A stretch of 19,025 nucleotides of DNA from Tepidiphilus sp. (GTDB lineage Bacteria > Pseudomonadota > Gammaproteobacteria > Burkholderiales > Rhodocyclaceae), in NCBI GenBank assembly GCA_028684345.1, contig JAQUGB010000014.1:1-19025 (forward strand), in the 5' to 3' direction. The notes under the pieces are model-generated. The model saw only the letters and a program-made list of their open reading frames with translations. It ran no database searches and was not told where the DNA came from. Shown here piece after piece: positions 7,990 through 15,091 of this stretch; positions within the stretch are counted from its first letter, which is position 1, and every line of letters begins with the position of its first letter. The position numbers and the translations under genes were made by a program.

Positions 7990-9177
7990 TCAGTTGGCAA
8001 AGGCGGCGATGCCGGTGATGGCTCGGCCGAGGATGAGGGCGTGGATGTCGTGCGTGCCCTCGTAGGTATTGACCACTTCGAGGTTGACGAGGTGGCGCGC
8101 CACGCAGTATTCATCGCTGATGCCATTGCCGCCGAGCATGTCGCGGGCGGTGCGGGCGATGTCGAGCGCCTTGCCGCAGGAATTGCGCTTGACGAGGGAG
8201 GTGAGTTCGACAGCGGCGATGCCTTCGTCCTTCATCCGGCCGATGCGCAGCACCGTCTGCAGTCCCAGGGAGATTTCGGTGCACATGTCGGCGAGCTTTT
8301 TCTGGATGAGCTGGTTGGCAGCGAGCGGCCGGCCGAACTGCTTGCGTTCGAGCACGTAGTTGCGGGCGGTCTCGTAGCAGGCTTGGGCCGCGCCCAGCGC
8401 GCCCCAGGCGATGCCGAAGCGGGCGGAGTTCAGGCAGGTGAAGGGACCCTTGAGGCCGCGGACTTCGGGAAAGGCATTCTCTTCGGGAACGAAGACTTCG
8501 TCCATGACGATTTCGCCGGTGACGGAAGTGCGCAGCCCCACCTTGCCGTGGATGACCGGCGCCGAGAGCCCCTTCCAACCCTTCTCGAGGATGAAGCCGC
8601 GGATCTGCCCCTCGTCGTCCTTGGCCCAGACGACGAAGACGTCGGCGATGGGGCTATTGGTGATCCACATCTTGTTGCCCGAGAGCAGGTAGCCGCCCTC
8701 GACGCGGCGCGCCCGGCTTTCCATGCCGCCGGGGTCGGAGCCGTGGTTGGGCTCGGTGAGCCCGAAGCAGCCGATCCATTCGCCGCGGGCGAGTTTGGGC
8801 AGGTACTTGCGCTTTTGCGCTTCGGTGCCGAATTCGTGGATGGGGACCATCACGAGCGAGCTCTGCACGCTCATCATCGAACGGAAACCCGAGTCGACGT
8901 ATTCGATTTCGCGGGCGATGAGCCCGTAGGCGACGTAGTTGAGTCCCGCACCACCGTATTCTTCGGGGATGGTGGGGCCGAGCAGGCCGAGTTCGCCCAT
9001 CTCGCGGAAGATCGCCGGGTCGGTGTGTTCGTGGCGGAAGGCATGCTGGGCGCGGGGCTGGAGTTTTTCCTGGGCGTAGGCGCGGGCGGTGTCGCGCACG
9101 AGGCGTTCCGTTTCGGTGAGCTGGGTGTCGAGCAGCAGCGGGTCTTGCCAGTCGAATGCGGCGCGGGGGGAGGGCAT
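7990..9177 (-). CDS. gcdH: Glutaryl-CoA dehydrogenase
   Basis: A 395-residue acyl-CoA dehydrogenase of the decarboxylating glutaryl-CoA type, which turns glutaryl-CoA into crotonyl-CoA and CO2 with FAD and passes electrons to ETF. Diagnostic segments are SGFRSMMSVQSSLVM (96-110; Arg99 matches the substrate-carboxylate arginine of human GCDH), the flavin block CFGLTEPNHGSDP (137-149), and NTYEGTHDIHALILGRAITG (370-389), with Glu373 as catalytic base. These set it apart from fatty acyl-CoA dehydrogenases. AAGGAG about 6 bases upstream supports the start. It heads an operon with the CoA-transferase and is divergent from a LysR regulator, the standard arrangement for glutarate catabolism. Confidence 0.93.
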   Translation of the reverse strand: MPSPRAAFDWQDPLLLDTQLTETERLVRDTARAYAQEKLQPRAQHAFRHEHTDPAIFREMGELGLLGPTIPEEYGGAGLNYVAYGLIAREIEYVDSGFRSMMSVQSSLVMVPIHEFGTEAQKRKYLPKLARGEWIGCFGLTEPNHGSDPGGMESRARRVEGGYLLSGNKMWITNSPIADVFVVWAKDDEGQIRGFILEKGWKGLSAPVIHGKVGLRTSVTGEIVMDEVFVPEENAFPEVRGLKGPFTCLNSARFGIAWGALGAAQACYETARNYVLERKQFGRPLAANQLIQKKLADMCTEISLGLQTVLRIGRMKDEGIAAVELTSLVKRNSCGKALDIARTARDMLGGNGISDEYCVARHLVNLEVVNTYEGTHDIHALILGRAITGIAAFAN

Positions 9178-9296
9178 GGCGATCTCCTTCGGTGGGGTAG
9201 ATGTGATGTTTCGGTATGGTATAAAGGGAATCTTCTGCCGGCAAGCGCTTTTTATGCATCGACCGGTGCGTTTTGCTCACTTCGCGGCATTGGGGT
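9178..9296. promoter_or_regulatory. Divergent gcdH / lysR control region
   Basis: These 119 bases separate the start of gcdH from that of the LysR gene. On the minus strand a weak promoter for gcdH can be drawn: TTGCCG (9239-9244) and TATACC (9218-9223), with a short 15-base spacer. An imperfect palindrome GCATCG-AC-CGGTGC (9256-9269, one mismatch between arms) and AAGCGCTT (9243-9250) lie on the regulator side and could be binding sites for the LysR protein. The placement is typical for such regulators; the exact site is a guess. Confidence 0.35.
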
Positions 9297-10232
9297 ATGC
9301 GCAAGAGAATCCCTTCGACGATGGCGCTGACGGCGTTCGAGGCGGCGGCGCGCCATGAGAGTTTCACCCGGGCGGCCGAGGAACTGGCGCTGACGCAGAG
9401 CGCCGTCTGTCGCCAGATCGGGGCGCTGGAAGACTTTCTGGGGGTGGCGCTGTTTCGCCGCACGCGGCGCGGGGTGCAACTCACGGAAGCCGGCCGGGCC
9501 TACAGCCGCCAGGTGGCGCTGCGACTCGAGGCCCTGGAGCGCGACACGCTGGCGGTGATGTCCGGCCAGGGAGCGGGTACGCTGGAGCTCGCCGTGGTGC
9601 CCACTTTCGCCACCCGCTGGTTGCTGCCTCGCCTGGGCGCGTTTCGCGCGCTCCATCCCGAGGTGGTGATCCACATGGAGACGCGCACCCGCCCTTTCCT
9701 CTTCGCCGATACGCCGTTCGATGCAGCGATCTATTTCGGCGAAGCGGGGTGGCCGGGGACGGAAGCGCATTTCCTGATGCCGGAATTCCCCGTGCCGGTG
9801 TGCAGCCCGTCATTACCGGGGGCAAGGCCGGATCTTTCCCCTCAAGAGGTGGCTCGTCTGCCGTTGCTGCAGCAGAGCACCCGTCCCTATGCCTGGCGGC
9901 AGTGGTTCGAGGCCGCGGGCATGCGGGTGGCGCACGACCTGTCGGGGATGCGGCTCGAATTGTTCTCGATGCTGGCCCAGGCGGCGATCGAGCGCATGGG
10001 CGTGGCCCTCATCCCGCCTTTCCTCATCGAACGCGAGCTCGCCGCGGGCGAACTGATGATTCCCTGCAACCGCAGCTTCGTGAGCCGCCGCGCTTATTAC
10101 CTGATCGTGCCCGAGCGCAAGGCCGAACGTCAGGCACTGGCAGTATTTCGCCAATGGCTGGTCGAAGAGGCGGGACGCAGCCACGAAGCGGTCCGGGACG
10201 CGGCGGTGGCTGGCGGCGAAGGGCAGTGCTAA
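9297..10232 (+). CDS. LysR-family regulator (GcvA-like), probable regulator of gcdH
   Basis: A 311-residue LysR-type regulator. Residues 1-65 form the winged-helix DNA-binding domain, with AFEAAARHESFTRAAEEL and TQSAVCRQIGALEDFLGVAL; the effector-binding domain begins near residue 90. The start MRKRIPSTMALTAFEAA is the usual beginning of the GcvA-like subgroup. A TTG at 9273 and an ATG at 9321 are less likely. Divergent orientation from gcdH and 119 bases of shared upstream DNA suggest that it controls gcdH and the CoA-transferase gene, with glutarate or a CoA ester as possible effector. This role is inferred from position. The Shine-Dalgarno is poor. Confidence 0.88.
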   Translation: MRKRIPSTMALTAFEAAARHESFTRAAEELALTQSAVCRQIGALEDFLGVALFRRTRRGVQLTEAGRAYSRQVALRLEALERDTLAVMSGQGAGTLELAVVPTFATRWLLPRLGAFRALHPEVVIHMETRTRPFLFADTPFDAAIYFGEAGWPGTEAHFLMPEFPVPVCSPSLPGARPDLSPQEVARLPLLQQSTRPYAWRQWFEAAGMRVAHDLSGMRLELFSMLAQAAIERMGVALIPPFLIERELAAGELMIPCNRSFVSRRAYYLIVPERKAERQALAVFRQWLVEEAGRSHEAVRDAAVAGGEGQC

Positions 10233-10287
10233 GATATGCCGAGGGCCGTCTGGTCCGCGAGGATTCCCTACCACGAGGAGGAACGAG

Positions 10288-11007
10288 ATGACGATACGCA
10301 CGCGTTTGGTGGAATACACGCACGAAGGCACGACGCTCGAAGGCTTCCTGGCGTGGGATGATGCGATCACCGGCAAGCGACCGGCCGTGGCCGTGGCGCA
10401 TGCCTGGGCCGGGCGTACCGCCTTCGAGTGCGAGAAGGCGCGTCAGCTCGCGATGATGGGCTACGTCGGCTTTGCCGTGGACCTGTACGGCAAGGGGGTG
10501 CTCGGCAAGAGCAAGGAAGAGAACGCGAAGCTGATGACCCCCTTCGTCGAGAACCGGGCGAAACTGCAAGGGCGCATCGCCCAGGCGATCGAGACATTGC
10601 GGGCGCAACCCGAAGTCGATGCCGACCGGGTCGCGGCGATCGGTTTCTGTTTCGGCGGACTCACGGTGCTCGATCTGGCGCGCACTGGGGCCGACGTGCG
10701 TGGGGTGGCGAGCTTTCACGGCCTCTTCACGCCGCCGGGCAATACTGCGGGCAAGAAGATCAAGGCCAAGGTGCTGGCGCTGCACGGCTGGGACGATCCC
10801 ATGGTGCCGCCGAACATGGTGGTGGACTTTGCCAAGGAAATGACGGAAGCCGGCGCCGACTGGCAGCTGCATGCCTTCGGCAACACCATGCACGCCTTTA
10901 CCCTGCCCGAGGCGAACGACCCGTCCTTTGGGACGGTTTATGAGCCCAAAGCCGATGCGCGCTCGTGGGCGATCCTGCGCGAGTTCCTGCACGAGATCTT
11001 CGCATGA
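10288..11007 (+). CDS. Dienelactone hydrolase family protein
   Basis: A 239-residue alpha/beta hydrolase of the dienelactone hydrolase family. The catalytic triad fits the classic enzyme almost residue for residue: Cys121 in GFCFGG (nucleophile), Asp170 in HGWDDPMV and His202 in GNTMHAF, compared with Cys123/Asp171/His202 in carboxymethylenebutenolidase. No signal peptide is seen, so it is cytoplasmic. A strong GAGGAGG ribosome site precedes the ATG. Many such paralogs exist outside aromatic degradation, and no chlorocatechol genes lie nearby, so the natural substrate is open. It is followed after 3 bases by the MCE gene and 55 bases after the LysR gene, so it may be the first gene of the MCE-lipoprotein operon. 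Confidence 0.87.
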   Translation: MTIRTRLVEYTHEGTTLEGFLAWDDAITGKRPAVAVAHAWAGRTAFECEKARQLAMMGYVGFAVDLYGKGVLGKSKEENAKLMTPFVENRAKLQGRIAQAIETLRAQPEVDADRVAAIGFCFGGLTVLDLARTGADVRGVASFHGLFTPPGNTAGKKIKAKVLALHGWDDPMVPPNMVVDFAKEMTEAGADWQLHAFGNTMHAFTLPEANDPSFGTVYEPKADARSWAILREFLHEIFA

Positions 11008-11010
11008 GGC

Positions 11011-11931
11011 GTGCGCCGCGGCGCTGACCAGACGGTGGAATCGCGCGTCCCTTATGTGATCGTCGGCGTGTTCGTCGTCGTGGCGCTCACGGCCCTGGCC
11101 GGTTTAGGCCTGTGGCTGGGCGCCGACGTCGATACCCGCCGCTATCTGCCCTACCGGGTGCTGACCACCGAGTCGGTGACCGGCATCAATCGTGGCAGCT
11201 TCGTGCGTTACCGCGGTGTCGTCGTCGGACGGGTGAAGGGGGTCACGCTCGTCGATTCCGAGCGCGTGGCGATCGACCTCGATATCGTCGAAGGAACGCC
11301 GATCAAGACCGACACCAAGGCGACGATCTCCAGCCAAGGCCTGACGGGCTTGTCGTACATCGAATTGTCCGGCGGCTCGGTCGAGGCGCCGCCGCTGCTG
11401 CCGGGGCCGGACGGCACGCCGGCGGTGATCACCGCGGCGCCTTCGCTGATGCGCCGGCTGGACGTGGCGCTGTCGCAGAATCTGGAGCAGGTGGCGGGGG
11501 TGATGCAGCAGCTGCAGAAGCTCCTCTCCGACGACAACCTCGCCAACCTCACGGCGACGATGGCCGACGCGCGCCGTTTCACGGCTGCGCTCGCTGCCCA
11601 GGAGAAACGCATCGATGCGCTGGCCGCTTCCCTCGAGAAGGCGGCAGCGCAGGCACCGGAACTGGCCGCCGACGGGCGCCGGACCTTGCGCGAGGCACAG
11701 GCGCTTCTGGCGGAGCTGCAGCGCACGGCCGCGGCCCTGCGAGAGGCCACGGTGGCGGCGCAGGGAGAATTGCAGGCGGCGCGCCGCGGGCTGCAACCGG
11801 AGGCGGAGGCGGCGCTGCAACGCTTGGAGGCGTCGATGGCCCGGCTGGAGCGCTTGAGCGCTTCGCTCGAGGAGCGGCCGCAGCGTCTGCTGTGGGGCGA
11901 TCCGCCGGAACGGCCAGGGCCAGGGGAGTGA
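11011..11931 (+). CDS. MCE-domain (MlaD/PqiB-like) lipid-binding protein
   Basis: A 306-residue membrane-anchored MCE protein, the periplasmic substrate carrier of an Mla-like lipid transporter. One transmembrane helix lies at about residues 15-37, the MCE domain at about 46-123 (VTGINRGSFVRYRGVVVGRV, then SSQGLTGLSYIELSGG), and a long helical, probably coiled-coil region at about 145-290, ending in PQRLLWG. The permease and ATPase it would work with are at 1900-3815. Start choice is uncertain: the GTG at 11011 gives the longest frame, but a GTG at 11035 would begin VESRVPYVIVG, closer to the usual start of such proteins; neither has a proper Shine-Dalgarno. The gene follows the hydrolase by 3 bases and precedes the lipoprotein by 5. 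Confidence 0.88.
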   Translation: MRRGADQTVESRVPYVIVGVFVVVALTALAGLGLWLGADVDTRRYLPYRVLTTESVTGINRGSFVRYRGVVVGRVKGVTLVDSERVAIDLDIVEGTPIKTDTKATISSQGLTGLSYIELSGGSVEAPPLLPGPDGTPAVITAAPSLMRRLDVALSQNLEQVAGVMQQLQKLLSDDNLANLTATMADARRFTAALAAQEKRIDALAASLEKAAAQAPELAADGRRTLREAQALLAELQRTAAALREATVAAQGELQAARRGLQPEAEAALQRLEASMARLERLSASLEERPQRLLWGDPPERPGPGE

Positions 11932-11936
11932 GCACG

Positions 11937-12587
11937 ATGAGCGTAAGGGCGGTTGCGACGATAGGGGTCGTGAGCTTGGCGTTGGGCGCTTGCGCCATGG
12001 GCCAGCAAGGGTCTTCGCAGGCGCCGGCGCGGCTGTCGCTGGAGGCGGCGGCACGCACGGCTGGGCAAGGAGGAGAGTCCTCCGCCCCGCCGCAGGCCTC
12101 TTCGTCCCTGACGGTGCAAGTGAGCGCGCCGTGGGTGGCGCCGGCCTTCGCCGGAGAGCGCATCGCCTACCGGCGCGAGCCGCTGCGCCTGGAGTATTAC
12201 ACCCTTAGCCGCTGGGCGGAGCCGCCGCAGGAGGCCGTAGCGGCGGTACTCACGCGCCGCCTCGAGGAAAGCGGCGCATTTCGCGTGGTGCTGCCGCCGC
12301 AGGCGCACCTCTCGGCCGATCGGCGGCTCGCCGTCGACCTAGAGCTCTTGGAAGAACGGGTTCCGCCGGTCGGACCTGCCCCTTACGGCGAAGCGGAGGT
12401 GGCGCTGCGGGCGCGCTGGGTGCAGACGAGCGACGGTCGGGTACTGGCGAGCAAGCGCTTCGCCGCCACGGCGCCCGTGACCCAGCCGAACGCCGAAGGG
12501 GCGGTGGCAGCGCTCGGGGAGGCGCTCGCGCGCGTGAGCGAAGAGGTCGCGCGCTGGACGTTGGCCGTGGAGGCGCAAGGGCGATGA
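11937..12587 (+). CDS. PqiC-like ABC transport auxiliary lipoprotein
   Basis: A 216-residue lipoprotein. The signal peptide ends in a lipobox LGAC with Cys19 as lipid anchor. After a low-complexity linker (about 20-60), residues about 65-205 resemble the ABC-type transport auxiliary domain that accompanies MCE systems: RREPLRLEYYTLSRWAEPP, a segment like EAVAAVLTRRLEESGAFRVV, and VDLELLEERV. In such systems (PqiC is the model) the lipoprotein sits in the outer membrane and docks the MCE protein. The start has GGGGAG upstream and lies 5 bases after the MCE gene; the stop overlaps the start of the glycosylase gene. The family is assigned from pattern and position, with fairly weak sequence conservation. 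Confidence 0.82.
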   Translation: MSVRAVATIGVVSLALGACAMGQQGSSQAPARLSLEAAARTAGQGGESSAPPQASSSLTVQVSAPWVAPAFAGERIAYRREPLRLEYYTLSRWAEPPQEAVAAVLTRRLEESGAFRVVLPPQAHLSADRRLAVDLELLEERVPPVGPAPYGEAEVALRARWVQTSDGRVLASKRFAATAPVTQPNAEGAVAALGEALARVSEEVARWTLAVEAQGR

Positions 12588-13300
12588 GCGCCGGGGCACT
12601 GGTGGCAGCGGCGCGCCGCCTGCACGAGCGCACGGCGGTGCTCGAGTTCGGCCCGCCGGTGACGCACGTCTATGCCCCGCTCGATTACGCCTGGGCGGTG
12701 CACGAGCAATACCTGAGCCGCTATGGTGAAGGGCCCAAGCGCGTGCTTTTCCTCGGCATGAATCCCGGGCCGTTCGGCATGGTACAGACGGGGGTGCCGT
12801 TTGGCGAGATCGCGGCGGTGCGCGACTGGCTGGGACTGGATGCGCCGATCGTGCGCCCGGTGCGCGAACACCCGCAGCGCCCCATCGAAGGCTGGGCCTG
12901 CCGGCGGTCCGAAGTCTCGGGGGCGAGGCTGTGGGGGCTCTTCCGCGAGCGCTTCGGCACTGCGGCAGCCTTTTTCACCGAACATTTCGTGGCGAATTAC
13001 TGCCCGCTTGCTTTCTTTGCCGGCACGCGCAACTTCACGCCGGACAAACTGCCCGCCGCGGCGCGCACGGCGCTGCTCGCGGCCTGCGACGCGCATTTGC
13101 GCGAAGTGGTCGAAGCCTTGAGGCCGCAATGGGTGATCGGGGTGGGCGCCTGGGCGGAGCAGCGTGCGCGGGAAGCGCTCGAGGATCTGCCGGTTCGCAT
13201 TGCCCGTATCCTGCACCCGAGCCCGGCGAGCCCGGCGGCCAATCGCGGCTGGGCCGAGCAGGCGCGGGAGATGCTGACCGAACTGGACGTGTGGCGCTAG
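12584..13300 (+). CDS. SMUG1-type uracil-DNA glycosylase (UDG family 3)
   Basis: A 238-residue DNA repair enzyme that excises uracil and related damaged bases from DNA. The first motif, FLGMNPGPFGMVQTGVPFG (56-74), is nearly that of vertebrate SMUG1, with Asn60 at the catalytic asparagine position. NYCPL (139-143) provides the uracil-recognition Asn139. The C-terminal motif HPSPASPAANRGW (211-223) has the family's His211 and the DNA-wedge loop. The length suits the family, which is scattered among bacteria. The ATG overlaps the lipoprotein stop (ATGA), so translation is coupled to the lipid-transport genes, an unrelated function. It is the last gene of this plus-strand run; only a weak hairpin (GGGCG/CGCCC, about 13301-13328) follows. 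Confidence 0.92.
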   Translation: MSAGALVAAARRLHERTAVLEFGPPVTHVYAPLDYAWAVHEQYLSRYGEGPKRVLFLGMNPGPFGMVQTGVPFGEIAAVRDWLGLDAPIVRPVREHPQRPIEGWACRRSEVSGARLWGLFRERFGTAAAFFTEHFVANYCPLAFFAGTRNFTPDKLPAAARTALLAACDAHLREVVEALRPQWVIGVGAWAEQRAREALEDLPVRIARILHPSPASPAANRGWAEQAREMLTELDVWR

Positions 13301-13340
13301 GGGCGATCCGTCTCCTCGGCCGCCCTTTGCGATGCGGCAC

Positions 13341-14444
13341 TCAGCGACCGGCCTGAGCGACTCGGGTAGGGGCCTTGGACTTGGCTTTGTCGTTGTCTTT
13401 GGCTTTGGCCTGAACGCCGTGCGGTGCCGCGGCAGGCTTCTCGTTCTTCGCCTGAACCACGGGTTTGGCGGGCGGCTTGCCGCTGGCCTTGGCGGTCTGT
13501 ACGGTGTTCTTCCCCACCGGGGAGCGTGACGCGGGCGTTCGGCTCGCCGTCTGCGTGTGGACCGTAGGCGTGGCGCGCCCCTGAGCCGTGGGTGCCGCGG
13601 TTTTGCGGGTTTTGTCGTTGCGTGCGACGACGCGGTTGGCCGAGGGAGCCGCTTTGGCGGGCTTGGCCTTGCTGCTGCCCCCCTTGTTGGGTGCGACGCC
13701 GGCCGCGAGCAGAGGAGCGGCCGCGGCGGCCGCCGTTTCGAGGGAATCTTTGCCGTGGGAAGAAGGAGTTTCCTGGCTTTCTTCCTTGGCGGCGAGTTCG
13801 AGCGGCGCGTGGCTCATGCCGCCGACGCGACCTCCGGCGATGAAGCGCTCGCGCCAGTAGTCCTGCTCGAGGGTGTCGATGGAGACGGTCCGTCCGGAGC
13901 GCGGGGCGTGGATGAAACGGCCGTTGCCAAGGTAGATGGCGACGTGATTGATCGAGCGGCTGCGGCGCCCGGTCTTGAAGAAGAGGAGATCACCCGGCTG
14001 CAGCTCGCTGCGCGAGATCCGTTCGGTGGCGTGATACATTTCGCGCGAAGTGCGCGGTAGCTCGATGCCGATGCTGGAGAATGAGTATTTGACGAAACCG
14101 CTGCAGTCGAGCCCTTCTTCCGGGAGGTCTCCACCGTTGCGGTAAGGTGTTCCCTGCAAGGAGAGAGCGGTCTCCAGCGCCCGGGCCATACGACCGGGTT
14201 TGACGTCTGCTTGGAGGGTATAGTCTGGGCTACGATAGATGGGCGCTGACAGAAAGACGTCGAGCGCGTCTTCTTCTTCATCGGCAGATGCGTCACTCAC
14301 CGAGGGAGCGTCGCCGCGGGTAAGGGCATACTGGGATGCGTCTGGGCGTACTGCTTGTTGGGTGAGGGTGCAGGCGCTCAGCAGACCGAACGCCATCGCC
14401 AGAAGGCTCAGCCGCCACAAGGGCTGGGTCACTGGTGTCGGCAT
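13341..14444 (-). CDS. NlpC/P60-family lipoprotein (peptidoglycan endopeptidase) with basic Ala/Lys/Pro-rich tail
   Basis: A 367-residue cell-wall hydrolase. The signal peptide ends in the lipobox LLSAC with Cys25. The NlpC/P60 domain covers about residues 83-208, with the Cys-His-His triad Cys114 (LDCSGFV), His167 (NHVAIYL) and His179 (FIHAPRSG). Such enzymes cut the D-Glu to diaminopimelate bond of peptidoglycan stem peptides (Spr, MepS). Spr-like proteins usually end soon after this domain; here a tail of about 150 residues (215-367), rich in Ala, Lys, Pro, Ser and Thr and strongly basic, is added. Its role is unknown; binding to the wall or other polyanions is a guess. GGAGGG 6 bases upstream fixes the start. 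The gene is divergent from ubiX by 37 bases. Confidence 0.88.
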   Translation of the reverse strand: MPTPVTQPLWRLSLLAMAFGLLSACTLTQQAVRPDASQYALTRGDAPSVSDASADEEEDALDVFLSAPIYRSPDYTLQADVKPGRMARALETALSLQGTPYRNGGDLPEEGLDCSGFVKYSFSSIGIELPRTSREMYHATERISRSELQPGDLLFFKTGRRSRSINHVAIYLGNGRFIHAPRSGRTVSIDTLEQDYWRERFIAGGRVGGMSHAPLELAAKEESQETPSSHGKDSLETAAAAAAPLLAAGVAPNKGGSSKAKPAKAAPSANRVVARNDKTRKTAAPTAQGRATPTVHTQTASRTPASRSPVGKNTVQTAKASGKPPAKPVVQAKNEKPAAAPHGVQAKAKDNDKAKSKAPTRVAQAGR

Positions 14445-14469
14445 GGCAGACCCTCCGACCGGAAAAGGA

Positions 14470-14482
14470 TAATTGCCAATTA
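14470..14482. promoter_or_regulatory. Palindrome between the nlpC-like gene and ubiX (possible operator)
   Basis: TAATTG-C-CAATTA is a perfect 6-bp inverted repeat around one central base, AT-rich in a GC-rich region. It overlaps the -10 box proposed for the lipoprotein gene and abuts the ubiX start, so a bound protein could affect both genes. On the plus strand it also overlaps a -10-like GATAAT (14468-14473), which would give ubiX an almost leaderless message; no good -35 box is seen for that one. Confidence 0.35.
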
Positions 14483-14507
14483 TGCAACGAAACGTACGAG
14501 ATGCAAA
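14479..14507 (-). promoter_or_regulatory. Probable sigma70 promoter of the NlpC/P60 lipoprotein gene
   Basis: On the minus strand, TTTGCA (14502-14507) and CATAAT (14479-14484) are separated by exactly 17 bases, matching four and five of six consensus positions. Transcription would start near 14472 and give a leader of about 28 bases containing GGAGGG. The promoter lies inside the first codons of ubiX, because the gap between the genes is only 37 bases. Confidence 0.5.
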
Positions 14508-15087
14508 CCTCGCCCGCGCCCCGTCGCGGCTGGTGGTGGCGGTGACCGGCGCATCGGGCAGCATCCTCGCGCTCGAGCTGCTGCGCTGGCTACGCGAGGC
14601 GACCGACTGGGAACTGCACGTGGTGGTGTCGGCGGCGGCGCTGCGCACGGCCCGGCTGGAACTCGGCGCCGGCCGCGAGGCGTTCGCGGCACTTGCCGAT
14701 GCGCTACACGCGAACAAGGATATCGGCGCGCCGATCGCCTCGGGATCGTTCGTCACGCTCGGCATGGTAGTGATCCCCTGTTCGATGAACACCTTGGCGG
14801 CGATCGCGCACGGTCTGGGAGATACCCTGATCGCACGGGCGGCGGACGTGACGCTCAAGGAGCGCCGGCGTTTGGTTCTGGTGCCGCGCGAGACTCCCTT
14901 GAACCTCATTCACCTGCGCAACATGACGGCGGTGACCGAGGCGGGCGCGGTGGTGGCCCCGCCCGTGCCGGCGTTCTATCTGGGGGATCTCACGCCGCAG
15001 CGGCTGGTGCAGCAGATCGCGATGCGGGTGGCTTCGCTCTTCGGCGTGCCTCCGGCGCCGTGGGCAGAATGGACGGGCGAGGCGTAG
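14482..15087 (+). CDS. ubiX: Flavin prenyltransferase UbiX
   Basis: A 201-residue flavin prenyltransferase, which joins dimethylallyl phosphate to FMN to make the prenylated flavin cofactor of UbiD-type decarboxylases, used in ubiquinone synthesis among others. The FMN/phosphate loop GASGSILALELLRWL begins near residue 23. The family blocks SGSFVTLGMVVIPCSMNTL, ARAADVTLKERRRLVLVPRE and TPLNLIHLRNM follow. Length is normal. The ATG at 14482 is chosen; AAGGA lies 12 bases upstream, a little far, and a TTG at 14473 with the same signal 3 bases away is a weaker option. No ubiD lies in the window. The stop is 4 bases from that of the convergent ptsI. Confidence 0.92.
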   Translation: MQRNVRDANLARAPSRLVVAVTGASGSILALELLRWLREATDWELHVVVSAAALRTARLELGAGREAFAALADALHANKDIGAPIASGSFVTLGMVVIPCSMNTLAAIAHGLGDTLIARAADVTLKERRRLVLVPRETPLNLIHLRNMTAVTEAGAVVAPPVPAFYLGDLTPQRLVQQIAMRVASLFGVPPAPWAEWTGEA

Positions 15088-15091
15088 AGAA

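Noticed and set aside
6521..9330. Two long plus-strand open frames opposite the CoA-transferase and gcdH
   Set aside because: Both mirror strongly conserved genes, have no ribosome site or recognisable domain, and are explained by third-position GC bias.
13301..13340. Terminator between the uracil glycosylase and NlpC/P60 genes
   Set aside because: The GGGCG/CGCCC stem is only 5 bp with a loop of about 15 bases and three T residues, too weak to list as a terminator.
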